Source: Zychaea mexicana | Lineage: Eukaryota > Mucoromycota > Mucoromycetes > Mucorales > Lichtheimiaceae | Direction: 5' to 3' | DNA: 53,566 bases | NCBI RefSeq assembly: GCF_025766255.1 | Contig: NW_026516866.1 | Span: forward strand, 1 to 53,566 | In this document: piece by piece, positions 1 to 12,474 of the stretch | Layout of the letters: each line of letters starts with the position of its first letter | Position numbering within the stretch: position 1 is the stretch's first letter | Notes under the pieces: model-generated | The model's input: the letters and a program-made list of their open reading frames with translations, nothing else | Databases searched by the model: none | What the model was told of the DNA's origin: nothing | Program-made: the position numbers and the translations under genes

Positions 1-349
1 ACGGTTGCCAGAACTAAATGTATTCATTTTTGAATAAGAGTAAATCCTTTCGAACTTTTCTTGCATGAATTTTAAACGAAAAGTATTGTAATTTTTTAAT
101 AATTTAAAGGAAAGTGCCGGGGTCGAGTGACATATGAAAAGGTATGGAATGTTACATGCGAAAATACGAAAAAGAACGGATGGGAGGTTGATGGTAATAC
201 GAACGGAGAAGAATCGATGCGGTATTGGTGATAGTGAAGAAAAAGCAAAGAATGCGGTGGTATAGAGTGGTGTAGATGAAGATGAAGAAGATGATGATGA
301 AAGATGATGATAATGAAAGACAGAACAGACACATGGAGAAATAAGAACA
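1..349. other. Non-coding stretch at left edge (3' flank of CDC24)
   Basis: No supported gene. It is the region downstream of the minus-strand CDC24 stop codon. It is AT-rich and contains a GATGAAGATGAAGA-type purine-rich simple repeat around 265-310. The open frames here are low-complexity and resemble no family I know. Confidence 0.6.
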
Positions 350-3300
350 TTATCTGGTACAACCTGTTGTGGTAGTAGAGGCAACAGTAGATGTAGCAAT
401 AGTAGAAGGTGTAGTAGTAGTAGTAGCAGTAATAGTAGTAGCAGTAGATGAGGTGATAACAAAGAAATTAACTGTATTGCTTGCACCACGACTTTCGAAC
501 CCCATTTGGACATCTTCCGTCGAACTGATGGTGATGAGATCGCCATCTTCGTCTTGGTACTTGAGGCCGATCAATGTACTATTTACGTCATGGTAGTACA
601 CACGAATCTTGCGGTCGATACGCTCCAACAGCTCGTTGTAGGTAATGTCTAATGGTGCTACTACCACATAGATCCCATCCATGTAATTCAATTTGACCTT
701 GACGTTCGCACCCAGCAGTTGTTGCTGCTGAGAAACCGGCAATGGAGGATGGTCTTCATATTGATGTCCCGTACTGAGCCGTTTCCGTTGTTGCTGGTGG
801 TAATATAACGTCCGTGAATTGATCGGCAGGGGTACATCTTTTGCGTCTTCAAACAGTGGCGTTTGTTGATGAATGTTTGGACTGCTTTGCGACCGCATGC
901 GGCTGCTGTTATTGTTGTTGCTCTGTGTTTCTTTACTATCCGTCGAAAACGGATAATCATCAACTCCTACTACGACCCCTTCGTTCAGGATGGTCCGTCC
1001 GTTCATTTCTCCTGGCAACAGACCAGCAGTATCACCTTGACGACGTTGCTGTTGCCATATTTGACTTGATCCGGAACTGCTGGTGGTGGATGCTCGTGTG
1101 GATGCAGATGGCGATGATGGATATGAGTTTGTGAGTGGTGAGGATGGGTATGAAATGGGAGGCGAGCATGAGTATCCGGGGCTCGTATCAACACCCGAAT
1201 CACGTGGAAGTGGTGGCAGCGTCATCCCTGGCATGACAGGCTGGCGACTGTTGTTGCTGTTCGTGTTGATGCCGTTGACGCAGCTGGATGGAAGTGATAC
1301 GGAACTTTGAGACTTGCTGTGCGAGTGATAAGAATCAGCACTTTGCGAGCTACTGCGCAACCTCCCATAAAAGCCAGAATCTTCTTCGTCGCTCGAATGC
1401 AACAGTTCGTCGTATTCATCTTCGTCGTCCTCGTCATCATCGCCAGGAGATTGCTCAGGGAAGGAATCAGACAACACCGGGTGAACGGGATGTTGTTGCG
1501 GTTGCGGTTGCGTAGGAGTCACTGGCATCGATGGTGTCTGCTGATGTTTCCAAACCAACGCTTCAGCAGCCGCGCGGCTTTCACGGGATAGGCGTTTCTC
1601 GTTTTGGATAAGCTTGTTTAACGCAGCCTCCCATTGCCTCAGCTGCTCGCCGTTACGACATTTCAAGATAAACGACTTTAGGTTGAACGACTGGATGCTG
1701 TAGGGTTTTGGATCTCGTTCTGACCAGAAGATCCGCAGTGACCATAAACCTGATGGTTGAAAGAAGAAGGTTAGGGCAGGTTGTTAACGGAACATGAATG
1801 AAATCAACAAACAAAACAAATAAGGGAGCGTGCATGTGTTCTGAGGGAAAGAAAGGCTAGCTTGTGGAAACAGGTATAGGGAAGTGTGTGTTTACATACC
1901 TGACTGGCTGACATCGGTGATCTGAGCAATCTGTGATATGAAGATACGGCCCTTGACATGCAATCCGCCTTCTTTTGTCGGCTTTTTCTTCTTGACGGAA
2001 ATGGTGTTTGATTTCTTGGGCACGTCCTTCTCCTCTGTACAGATAAACAAGGACTTTTCAAACAGGTACATGAGCACGTCGTAATCGGCATCGTTACGAT
2101 AGATGACGAACCGTTCGTGCAACAGCAAAAATCCGTAGGAGGGGATTGCCCCTTTCCAGGACTCGTCGAGGATGCGTCGTTTAAGATCATCGACAAACAC
2201 CATGTTCTCTTGCCGTCGCTTCGTTTCATTGACTTTGCTCGTCACGCGTTGAATGGCCTCCAGCCCCATTTTCATTTCGGCATAATAGGTCCAATCCTCC
2301 GGCGTCGATTTGACGAGCTCCTGTAAAAGCAAAGGGTACTTGCATACACGCTGCACGGGCTTTATCAACATGGATGGTAATTCGTAAGTAGGCGACATGA
2401 TATCGGCTAATTTCTGCAGCTTGACAGTCTCTTGAACTACCAGCGCCTGTGCCGTTTGGAAGTTGGCGCAAAATGGTTCGTACACCGAAAAGGCGTCTTC
2501 CAGCTGGACGAACAGGCTGCCGAATCGTTGCTCGCGTGGTGGTCGGTCTGCATTGTCTTCAGCATGGATCAAAAACCGTCGTTGGAAATCGACTAGGGCG
2601 TTCAGGTTGCCAAAGAGCTGATGCAGCGTGTCTGGTGGGAGCACTTTTTGTGCCTGCGCTTCTCGCATATAGTACTGCATTAGTGTGATAAATAAGGAAA
2701 ATACAAATATGAGTAATGCGTTGGCGATCTGATGTAGTATGCGCTCAATTACACGCCCTTTATTCCACTACTACTGCTTACCTGAAGTGATTCAAGGTCC
2801 TGCACGTATTTACGTTCTGTCTCCAAGAGTTCGGTCACAACCTTGCTACGGGTGTCCTTTGGGGTACTCGTACTAGAATGACGACGATGGTATTGGATAC
2901 AGATAATGCCGTTGACTTCGAGCAACTCGAGGATTTTTCTTACTGTATTAACGACCTAGATCATACAAGTACGCATGCATAAATTGTTTATCTCGATGTA
3001 TGCCGATCTCGCTCTACAAGCCAATACTACAGAGAAGCGCGAAATTACCTTGACGAAGCCATTGGTATCGTCTTGATATAAGTCGGTCACCGTGAAGGGA
3101 CCCTCTTGGTCCAAGCCAAGATGGTCCCGACAAGCGATAATAAAGTGATAAACACATGCTTTTGGCTTCATGAGATCGCCATTGGTTTGTTGAAGTTGGA
3201 TAGCCACCTCGGGCTTTAGGGTGTTGAAGAGGAGGCACAAGCTTGCTCCTTGTCTGCATATAAACCATAGTTTGCTTAAAGGATCGTTCTTATTCGAAGC

Positions 3301-3558
3301 TACTGGTGCTGGTGTTGTTGGTGAGGCTGCTGGATCGCCGACGGTTGACGTTGTTGCCGTCGCAATAGTGGGTGAATATTGCTGCTCTGTTGTCGTCGAG
3401 GTAGGTTCCATCTTAAGATAGTAGTCAAAGCCGGGAACAGCGGCCAGGCCGTTCAGGACAGCGCGGCATGTGTGATACAACGATGCTTTTTGTGAAGAGG
3501 GTTTATTCGTTACGGAGTCGGTAGCGATAGGTAGGTCGATTTGAGACGGTGGTTGCAT
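350..3558 (-). CDS. CDC24: Cdc24-type Rho guanine nucleotide exchange factor (GEF for Cdc42)
   Basis: Four exons, 3558-3049, 2955-2782, 2674-1900 and 1749-350, join in frame to about 952 residues. Exon 1 carries the Cdc24 calponin-homology-like region. The RhoGEF (DH) domain starts near residue 211 (TELLETERKYVQDLESLQ) and runs to about 390. A PH domain follows at about 420-540, spanning the last intron. A long Ser/Gln/Asp-rich linker leads to a C-terminal PB1 domain at about 833-915 (KVKLNYMDG, then the acidic DEDGD loop). This CH-DH-PH-PB1 order is diagnostic of fungal Cdc24/Scd1, which activates Cdc42 at sites of polar growth and binds the Bem1 scaffold through PB1. The start is the first ATG of an open exon preceded by a pyrimidine-rich leader on the coding strand. 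The Thr-rich tail after PB1 is unusual but in frame. Family assignment is sure; exact splice sites are inferred. Confidence 0.93.
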
Positions 3559-5710
3559 GCTTTATATATTGCTAAAGGAAGTTAAAGGAGTAGGAGAGAA
3601 AGAGAGTGTATATGAAAAAGAGGTAAAGACGGGTCCAGATTAGTGTTGCTGTTGCTATTGATAACGAGGGCAAGCCCCTGTTTTCGTAATGAGAGTGAAG
3701 GTGATGATCAAGCGTGGCCCGTCAAAAAAGCGATCGCAGAAAAGAGTGGATAAAGAAGGGGTTGCGAGGAGAAGAGGAGGAGGAGGAGGAGGACGTGTGC
3801 TTTTTGAGAATTGGCGATCGTGAAAGAAAGCGAGGGAAAGAGAAGAAGGGAAAGAGGTGTATGAAAGTGAAAGGAATGAGATGAGGAAACGGATCTTGGG
3901 AAAGAGCAAAAGAAATAAAGTAAAAGGAAAAGAAGAGAGAGAAAGAAAGAAAGAAAGAAAGAGAAGAGCAGATGTGATTACTGTGCGAGAATAATAATAA
4001 TAATAGTAGCTATTTTCTGTGGGTTTTGCCATTTGCCATGCTTGGAAGCGTGCACATTTGAAAGGGATTGTCGGCTTTCCGTTCGTGGCACGCGGGGTGT
4101 GCAAATTACAGCGGCAGCACGATATGGAGAGGCATGCATATGCCATATATACACTTTACATATGCGGCAGTGCTTATGTTATTCTCTCAAAGCAAGTCCC
4201 CCCCCCCCCCTTCGCCCCCTTACAAAGAGCTCCTCGCTCCTTGGCCTCTTCATCTCTCTTTATTATTTGCTTCTTGTATCCACTGCCTTGCCATTGTATC
4301 CACCCGCTGCATACAAGTAAACACATCGTCATCGCCCGTCCGTCTGTTTCAAGACAGCATGCAATCGGATGAGTAGTTTGTGTCATGGTAGCCAACCCAT
4401 TGGTTCTCCGCCTTTGACATTGCTCCGCGCATGGTAAAACAGAGAAACTGAGTGGTTTGAGTAACGTGCAGCGCGTGTTCTTGCACGACCTACTTGTCAT
4501 CATCTCCTGCCTGCTTCCTCCACTTAGGCTTGGCTTGACCTGACTGGTGCTTATTGACCAGTCTGGGGACTTTATACTTTCATTTTCATGCTTAGACCAA
4601 AACAAGTAAGAGCTTTCTGCTTCTTGCGTCTTCTGGGCAACGATCCTCCCCTTATTATTAATATATACTACATACGCAGCAGGCGCCACCTCTTCTTCTT
4701 CTTCTTTAGCTTCTTCTTGTCGAGTCTTGATAGGGGAGTATGGATATGTACCAGCAATAAAGTGGTAAAATGAGATGATCGCCCTAATTCTCTCGCTTAT
4801 CGGATCTGCTGTGGGTGGCGATGATAAGGACCACCAGTGGGTATAATTGCTATATACCAACTTGTTAATGATCGGAGAGCGAAGAATACTAATAAACGAT
4901 GACGGTATTTGATCGGTCGTAACATAGTAGTACCAGATCGAGGGTTGTTTCCATGTTGACTGGCTTTTGTCCGAGACCCAGTAGGAAGCATTCTATGCAG
5001 TGCAACAAGACCCCAAAATGGTGCGATGTACCACTTTCGCACTTGCAAGAAGCTTACGCACTACTATTGTGATGGTCCAGCCATATGTCCTCTCTTCATC
5101 TTCCGTGCAAACTATAAACAAAGAACTTTCCTGATCACTACTCCCACTCTTCTCCTATTTTCTCTTTTCTACCAACGATATAATAGGCTTAGTGCTTTCA
5201 CATTACACTCACACGACATACTGCCAACCTACCTGGCCGACGGTACTGCACAAAAGGGTATAAACATAAGATGGATAGCGACTTGGATGAGCCGAGTGCC
5301 ACTCATTCAAAGCAGCAAGAGCATCAATAGTATCCATGCGTCATTCGGAATCAGACATAGATCAACCCAATCTTCCTTATTCCTTTGCACATTAAAGTCA
5401 ATATGGAAGGAAAACAGGTTTTTATGCTGGATTTGCCATGGCAGCGCAATCTATACACCAGCGAAGAAAAATATAAATCCATATCGTAACTCCGACGTTA
5501 TTTTTTCAAGGTACAAGCGCAGCCTCATACGCGTTTATTTTTCCATAGGCGTCGCCGTTCTCTGTTGCTTGCTTTGTGAAGCGTATTCTATGTGCTAAAC
5601 CCTAACCCTGTGTGTGCCTGTGTCGTGTGGTTCCCAACCCCAGTTAATAATACTGTATACCAACTCTTTCTCTCTCCTCCACACACACATCTCCCCTGCG
5701 TCTACATACC
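3559..5710. other. Divergent intergenic region between CDC24 and DBF4
   Basis: About 2.1 kb with no supported gene. From 3700 to 4000 the minus strand is strongly pyrimidine-rich (GAAA/GGAG repeats on plus), typical of a fungal promoter or 5' leader for CDC24. A run of 13 C lies at 4198-4210. Open frames at 4174-4860 (minus) and 5026-5598 (plus) have no recognisable domains and look random. A telomere-like box is at 5597-5609, close to the DBF4 start. Confidence 0.6.
5597..5609. promoter_or_regulatory. Telomere-repeat-like box (AAACCCTAACCCT)
   Basis: Two tandem CCCTAA-type units sit about 100 bp upstream of the DBF4 ATG. Similar AACCCTAA boxes are bound by Tbf1/Teb1-type Myb factors in fungal promoters. 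Function here is inference from the motif and its position. Confidence 0.4.
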
Positions 5711-7762
5711 ATGGAAAGACCGATCAGTGGGTCCCAAGCAGCAACAATAGCAACAACCACCGTCGATAAACCTCCATTGGCAACCACCACCAACAATGCT
5801 GCTGCTGCTTCTGCAACACATGCAGGCGATTCCATTAAAAACCTTAAACAAAAGTTCTCCGAATTCAAGTTTTACTTGGATAATGTTGACGAACAAAGCA
5901 TGAAAAAGATACGAGATCGGTTAAAACTTCTCAACTCTGTAAGTTTCTTTACGGGATTTTTTTTCCCGTGAGACTACTGACAAACATTCTGCTAATTCTG
6001 CCCGTTATAGTCTGCAGAACCATTCTTTTCGAACAAATGCACACACGTTATCACGACCAAATCCATTCCTGGAAAATTAACCGCCCTGGGTGAAAATGGA
6101 CGAACGGTGGACCCGATTATTAGCAACTCACTAAAGTGGGGCCTAAAAGTGTGGAGTCTCGATTGTAAGCAGCATACTTGCAATTTTCCCGATCATACTT
6201 CTTTTACGTGTGTATGTACGCAGCCTCTCATCCTCTTTTTCTTTTTTTTTATGTAAAACAGACATGAACAAGCTATTGCAATCATTGATGACGGGACACA
6301 GTACTGGCCATCGGGCAAACCGTAAAGGTATCAACAAATTGCTAGAGGACGAAAAGAGGTTTGGCGTAGGCACGAATCATGGTGGATCAGCCAATGCCCG
6401 CGACCCAACAAAACCCGCACGACCTGTATTTGTACCTTTCGAAAATTACTATATATCTGTCGAGGATATGCGAGGGGTCCATCGACCTGTTGCTGTCAAG
6501 CAGTACGACGTCATAGGCTCGTGGCCATATATTAAAGGCACACCATCTGGCAAATCACCTTTCATCCGTACGCCAGGACGGCATCCGCTACTTCCCACGC
6601 AGCAACAGCAACAGCAGCTATTACAGCAACAACGTCAGCAACAACAACAACAACAACAACAACAACAGGCACCAAAAGCAGCATCACAACCCATCAACGA
6701 TCAGCATCCAAAGGAGGACGACAAGGAAAACGGTCGTCCTTCATCACAGCAATTATTAAAAACGCATCATCCATCTTATCCACAACAGTCACTACTACTA
6801 CAACAACAACAACAACAGCAACCACCTTACCAACCACATGCATTTGCAAAACCGCTGGAGCCATTCAAAGCAGCAGTGATACCAAACAATACAACAACCA
6901 CAATAACACCACCCATGACACCCCATGATCCGCGCCTCTCTACCTTATTTAACAACGCCAATATCCATAATAGTACCGCTGATATTAACAATGAGAACAA
7001 TAACAACAACAACATCGCACAACATTCATCATCCACTCTAAAAGCATCTGGGCTCGGCCCAACACATTCTTTAAATCTTACTTCACGCACCAACACCCGA
7101 ACCGTTTTGACATCATCACGCATCGTATCCACGTCCGAAGCAACCACCAAAGCTTACACGGACAACTCACAGAATCAAGACGAGCGAGTTGCACGACTTG
7201 ATAGGCGGATGGTAGATAATCGGGCAGGAAGGAACAACAACGGCGGAAACGCAAAGCAGTTGCTCAAGACTGCAGCCATGAACCAAACAGCTACAAAAGA
7301 GACCGATGCCCGCGCCAAAGAACAGGAACGAGAGAAACAACGTCAGCAAGAACGCGAGAAGGCGCAGGCACAGAAAAAGCTGGAGTTGGAGATGCATTGG
7401 TGCGAAAACTGTAACAAGCGTTACTCCAATCTGAAAGAGGTAACTTTTCCCTTTTGTTTTCGCTCTTTTTTGGCACGCTTACTTAATCCACTTTCTCTGC
7501 TTCTTCCTAATAGCATATACAAGAAAAGGCACATCAGACATTTGTACGTGATCAAAACAACTTTAGACGCTTCGATGAAGTGGTTGCCAAGTTGCGACGC
7601 CAGCATAAAGCACAGATACCTCCTCTTTCCACGCTGAATCTTCCAGACTTTGACGGCAAAACCAAGGCCTTGAAGGATGTAGATAGTAGCAATCAGCTGG
7701 AAACTCATTTCATGGATATCGACCACGAGCATGATCCAGTAATGCAAACTGTGGGTGAATAG
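5711..7762 (+). CDS. DBF4: Dbf4-like regulatory subunit of the Cdc7 (DDK) kinase
   Basis: Four exons, 5711-5938, 6011-6164, 6262-7439 and 7514-7762, give about 602 residues. Exon 2 and its flanks hold the BRCT-like motif N (about 77-127, with CTHVITTK and LKWGLKVWSLD). Motif M follows near 172-215 (RPVFVPFENYYISVED), which in the family contacts Cdc7. The C-terminal Dbf4-type zinc finger has C508, C511, H521 and H527, with an intron splitting it just before H521. This N-M-C order defines Dbf4, which activates Cdc7 to phosphorylate MCM and license origin firing. A Gln/Pro/Asn-rich linker between M and C contains a long polyglutamine run. An AATAAA signal follows at 7833-7838. The start ATG has a well-placed downstream splice donor. 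Confidence 0.93.
6600..6668 (+). repeat. CAG/CAA repeat encoding polyglutamine in DBF4
   Basis: Interrupted CAG and CAA triplets encode a run of about twenty Gln broken by Leu and Arg. A second Gln run lies near 6795-6830. The mixed CAA/CAG use suggests an older tract rather than a recent pure expansion. Confidence 0.85.
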
Positions 7763-8426
7763 AACAAAACGTAGTGTGCATTGCGCCACCTGATCAGCTA
7801 AGCTGCTCGAAGCAATATACAGTATTTCAAGAAATAAAGTCGCTGGTTTCGAATTTGATCGTGTTCAACAATGAACATGCTACAACCATTTAAAGCTATC
7901 ATGTTGTTCCAAAGCTGTTAATTAGCCACCACGATCGAAGTATATTTGGCAAGCGTATCGTCACGTACCGAATAGGGACTAATGAAGGAAAAAACAATCT
8001 TTTGACAAGATCATTTAGTTTTTTTAGCCCTGCCTTTTTAATGGTAGTTAAGTTAAGGGGTAAGATCAAAGGTAAAATGAGAACCTGGGAAACAGGCTAA
8101 GGGATGAGATCAGACATGATAGAAATTTGGAATAAAGCAAGAGGGTAAGGCCAAATATAAAATCAAAGGAAATATAACACCAAAGGAATGTGTAAATATG
8201 CAATCAGAGAAATTTCGAAGGCAAAGAGATATCGAATGAAACGAGGCGTCCAATTGTTGTATACACATCTTTCCTTGTCGACAGGTACTTGCTTAGAGGC
8301 AATACAGTCGAAAAAATCGAGAATGCTGTATTTTGTCGGTTTAATCACTAAAAATGAACACGACTTTAGGTCATCCAGTGCACTATTTAGGGCTGTGGTT
8401 CCAATTGTCAATTACCAAGAGTGTCT
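7763..8426. other. Intergenic region after DBF4
   Basis: DBF4 3' flank with a polyadenylation-like AATAAA at 7833-7838. Beyond it is AT-rich sequence with repeated AAGG/AAATATAA-like motifs. I see no gene. Confidence 0.5.
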
Positions 8427-9305
8427 TCATTTGATCTTGCTGAGCTTACGTTTACCTTTCAGGTTGGGCAAAGCCATAATGTGTGGGCTAATGCGATCCA
8501 CGTCAACAGGCCATTCATTGCCATAGTTTTGCGATAACCAGGCCTCAGCAGCACTACAGTGATCACTTGAGTCCAAAAAACGCTTCGACATTGCCACAAG
8601 CACTCGGATGCGACGCCTTGGAGTTTCATTGTAGTTTTGCTCATCTTCTTCGTCGTCGTCTTGAGCTCTGGAGCTTTCATACAGAAAGCAAGTTTGTGTT
8701 GCCGTACAGTACAACATTTGCAAGCGGGAGGTCTTCTTGCATGTTCAACAAAAAGGTATCGAACACCGCTTCGTCCGTACTTTTGTAGTACGAACTGTGC
8801 AGAAGCTGCTGGAAGCGCCGGACGTAATTGTCTAGGCCTTCAAAATCGCCTTGTCTGCAAAGCAAGACTTGACGATTGCTTTCACGCTTTTGTACAGCAG
8901 TGTCATAGATGGAGATCAGCACATCTTTGGCTTGACTCCAAGTTGCCTTAGCAATGCCTCTACTAGAAAGGTGCTTGGACAACTGATCACGCTGTGACTG
9001 ATTTAGAGCTTGTTGAATCAGTCGGCGCCAGTGGGGCTCAATATCCAAGTTGTGAACCGTGATTGACGTATCGAAATCTTTGGTCCACGCTTCTGCTGAA
9101 GAGAAGGTCATGGTGGCTCGTTTACTGCCATGAGAAAGACCATGCAGCTGCAAGTACGGCAAAGATTTTGGTATTGGCTGTGCACCTCTTTCATACGCGC
9201 GTGCTGAGAACCGTACTTCTCTGTGGTCCAGAACAAGGGCTCATTCGGATATATGCAGTTGAAGGTACGTCTCGCTTCTTCGAGCTCATTGTTGAACTTT
9301 TTCAA
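8427..9305 (-). mobile_element. Retroelement gag-like fragment (decayed)
   Basis: The minus strand has three partial open frames. The clearest (9162-8677) reads like a retrotransposon Gag/capsid core: AEAWTKDFDTSITVHN, then WSQAKDVLISIY, a LLCRQGDFEGLDNYVRRFQ segment and FLLNMQEDLPLANVV. An upstream frame (9305-9108) and a downstream acidic/basic frame (8723-8427) are shifted relative to it, with stops between. No protease, reverse transcriptase or integrase motif and no long terminal repeats are visible. It looks like a stranded, mutated gag. A domesticated gag-derived gene is possible but less likely because the frame is broken. Confidence 0.55.
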
Positions 9306-9535
9306 AACCAGCGACTAATTTCTTGAAATGACTGTAATGTTCTGCGCGGAACGAACCAATGAAAATGCTTTCTGATTGCTGCGGCAAGCGAAAATTCACA
9401 GTATTAAAAAAGACGTTGCAAGCTTGAATAAACCTTCGTTGTCGTTTTCCAATTCCAAAAACCACCCTTTATTAGAAAAGAGATAAAGTTACTTTTGTAA
9501 TTGTGGGCGTTTTGGATCTTTTTTTAATTTGCAAA

Positions 9536-10702
9536 ATGGCCTCCAGCATACCTTTCCCTCTTCGTGAACCTCAACAAAAAGATCAAGGACCCCAACAATT
9601 CCAACCAAACTTAAATGTTAGGCTGACTTGTCCTGATTGCCGTGTGAATCCACCTCACATTATTGAAGAATTCGCCTCTGGTGATCTTGTTTGCGGCGAC
9701 TGTGGTCTTGTTTTGGGTGATCGTATCATTGACACAAGATCGGAATGGCGTACTTTTGCCAATGATGAGGGCGATGTATGAGATTCCTCTTTTTGGGAAA
9801 GAGAACCTATAATGAGAAGGGGTTAGGGCTTGGGGCTTGGTGGTTTAGTTGGACATGAATGGTAATAACACATACACACATATAAATAAAATAATCTATA
9901 ATGAATATTCACGTATCATTAGGATCCGTCTCGTGTTGGTGCAGCAGCGAATCCATTGTTAGATGGAAACCAGCTCGACACTGTGATTTCTCGACGAGAC
10001 GGTGGAACGGGTGCTGCAAAGGATCTCAACAAGGTCCACGGTCGTGCAACGGCCATCAAAGGAGAACGCAATCTCGTGCAAGCATACAAAGAGATCAGTG
10101 CCATGTGCGACTCGATTTCTCTGTCAAAGATTGTCAGCGATACCGCGAAGCAATTATACAAGCGTGTCGAGGATGAAAAGCTGTTGAGAGGCAAGTCGAG
10201 CGACGCCATTATCGCCGCATGCATTTTCATCGCTTGTCGACAAGAAAAGGTGGGCCGTACATTCCGAGAAATCTGTGCGTTGACACGGGTGCCAAAGAAA
10301 GAAATTGGACGATGCTACAAGTCGCTGCAGGCGAAGCTTCAGACCAACACTACGATCATGAACTCGGAAGACTTGATGTCTCGTTTCTGCTCCAACTTGC
10401 AGCTTCCCAATTACGTTCAGAAAGCAGGTGTCGATCTGGTCAAGCGGGCAAAAGAGTTGGGTACGCTGGCAGGCAAGTCTCCCATCTCGGTAGCTGCCGC
10501 TTGTATCTACTTGGTATCCTATCTCTACCGCACCCCCAAATCCACGCGTGACATTGCTGTTGTTGCTGGTGTATCTGAGGTGACCATCAAGTCTGCGTAC
10601 AAGTCGCTTTATGCCGAACGCAAAAGCCTCATTGATTTGGACTCGCTCAAGGACAAGCCTCACGGCGAGAACTTGTCCTTTGAAGATCTTGCTTTCCCTT
10701 AA
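9536..10702 (+). CDS. SUA7: Transcription initiation factor TFIIB
   Basis: Two exons, 9536-9775 and 9923-10702, give 339 residues, the usual size for TFIIB. The N-terminal zinc ribbon uses C32, C35, C53 and C56. The B-reader/linker region follows ([18 protein letters not shown]). Two cyclin-like repeats cover about 125-215 and 220-315 ([27 protein letters not shown]). It recruits RNA polymerase II to TBP-bound promoters and helps set the start site. The ATG at 9536 is chosen because the protein then begins just ahead of the ribbon as in other fungi; an upstream in-frame ATG at 9503 would add 11 residues. The single intron interrupts the B-reader segment. It converges with YIP1 downstream. Confidence 0.96.
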
Positions 10703-11013
10703 TAATCATCGATCTTCTTTTTTCTTTCGCATTCCCACCATATGAAACCCATCCCATCCCATTCCATAACATAACGCAATCGTACATACATATTTCGGTA
10801 AATAACAATTAAAAAAAGGCAGCAGCTTCATATGGAAAGCAACGCAAGTATTGTTGTGCTATTATAGAATCAGTTTTTATGTAGTATATATTATATACAG
10901 AGAAGAACCCGAGCTCTTCTAGTTCTGGACTTTGTAAGGATTCGAGATAGGGAGAGACAATATATGCGTGGTGTGATAAGAGAAAGAGGGTAAAATTGTG
11001 TTGTTGTTGTTTT
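10703..11013. other. Convergent 3' flanks of TFIIB and YIP1
   Basis: About 310 bp between two stop codons on opposite strands. It is AT-rich with TATATATTATATACAG-like sequence and no open frame of note. It presumably holds both 3' untranslated regions. Confidence 0.5.
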
Positions 11014-11942
11014 TTAGTATACGGTCATCAATGCAAAGCTAGCATAAAAGAGACCGACAGGATATGCCACCAGGACCCGCTGCTCACTCATATGAAGCAC
11101 GCTAGTAAACATGCCAGAGCCCGAGAACGTACACCACAGGATGCTGACCACGGTCAAGACCAGTCCAACATAGCCGCCCAAGGGCAAGACAACGCTAAAC
11201 CCACTCAACATCACCATGGGCAGCAGACAGTAACCAAGCACACTTGCTGTTCGTGACCAGTCAACACCGCTACCGCTCATTAGATTCAGGATCAAAAAGA
11301 TGGAAACCACGCCGAGAAGACCCACACCATAAATGTATCCGAAATGCACCTTGCCCGACAGCATGAGAAAAACGCCAAATAAAAGCATGAACAGCAGTGG
11401 TCCTGCCAGATCAGCGTCGTCCATGATTGTATCTGGAACAACTCGGAACGGATTCAATACTGCAAGACTCTATTATTTAGAAAGGTGTATATGCAAAAAT
11501 AACGTTTGAGTTTCCCCCATTATTGCATCCAAACATGAACACAGTGCTACTCTGTTTATCGGTCAATAATAACTGTAAAGAAACAAACCTTGGTTTTAAT
11601 ATGTTCAAAGTTGATTCCTAGTTCTTCCAACAGAGGTGGTTCATCTGCAAATCCACCCGTGCCAAACGCGCTCCAAAACGATCCTGATTGATAGTCGAAA
11701 CCAGCACTTTGCATTTCGCCTGTAGCATCCGTAGGTGGACTGGCATAATAGGATGATGAGCCGTATTGATCGCCATATGAAGATGCGTAGAATTGAAGAC
11801 CATCGCCTCCAGCGGCAGCCGGTGAATCGTAGTATCCGCCTCCTCCTCCTCCTCCTCCTCCTCCTGCTCCTGCTGCTGCTGCTCCTCCTTGTGGTGCTGA
11901 ATTATCAAACAACACGGAATGCACGGGCTGATTGGACGCCAT
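11014..11942 (-). CDS. YIP1: Yip1 family Golgi/ER membrane protein
   Basis: Two exons, 11942-11589 and 11469-11014, give 269 residues. The cytosolic N-terminus is rich in Gly, Ala, Ser and Tyr and includes a polyglycine run. The family signature spans the splice junction: ELGINFEHIKTK joined to SLAVLNPFR. About five hydrophobic membrane segments then run to the C-terminus (LLFMLLFGVFLML, YGVGLLGVVSIFLIL, YCLLPMVMLSGF, GLVLTVVSILWC and the end). Yip1 works with Yif1 and Rab GTPases (Ypt1/Ypt31) in COPII vesicle formation and ER-to-Golgi traffic. The second exon start was fixed by frame: the nearer AG gives a stop, whereas the AG just upstream restores the LAVLNPFR motif. Confidence 0.93.
11832..11886. 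repeat. CCT/GCT triplet repeat (polyGly/polyAla in YIP1)
   Basis: A run of CCT triplets followed by GCT triplets on plus encodes a Gly10 stretch flanked by Ala in the YIP1 N-terminus. Confidence 0.8.
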
Positions 11943-12474
11943 GTGGTATATGTATATATTAGTAATGCGTCTCGAGAGCTCCAGAAAGAATTAGAAACGT
12001 GTCTGAAGCAGGAGCCCTTTTCTCCCGACACTGACCTGAGCACCACGGGTCGTCACGCAATGGTGCTCTAAATGATTTTTTAGTTGTGTAACCCATATTC
12101 GTGTGTGCACATAAATCTCTATACTTTCATATGGCAACAGCAAGATGTATAATACACACTATGAGAATGCGTGCTGATGATGGTCGAGAATAGCGCAAGT
12201 ATCCTAGTGGATCTCTCCTCTCAATACTGAATCCCTTGAGAAAACGACATTTTTCTAAATACATGGACTATGAACAGAACGTTTTATTCTTTACATGAAG
12301 AATGCGAGCGACTTTTTGGTGAAATAAGCAAGAAAAATGAAAAGAAAGAAAAAGAAACACAAGGGAAGATCGATATGCAAGATGTCTTGTTTTGTTACTA
12401 AAAGGCGTTATTAAGTAAATACTTTGATGGAAAGGGTAAAAAAAAACCAGAAATCGTAATCTCTTTAATTTTTT
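11943..12474. other. Intergenic region between YIP1 and NHP2
   Basis: YIP1 promoter and NHP2 3' flank. A TATATGTATATATT stretch lies just upstream of the YIP1 start. No supported gene. Confidence 0.5.

Noticed and set aside
4174..4860. 228-codon open frame on minus
   Set aside because: Low-complexity, no domain, no codon pattern, lies in the divergent promoter region; looks like chance openness.
5026..5598. 190-codon open frame on plus, and a possible two-exon micro-gene starting at 5271 (MDSDLDEPSATHSKQQEHQ)
   Set aside because: No recognisable family. The micro-gene needs a weak GTATCC donor; only 46 residues result.
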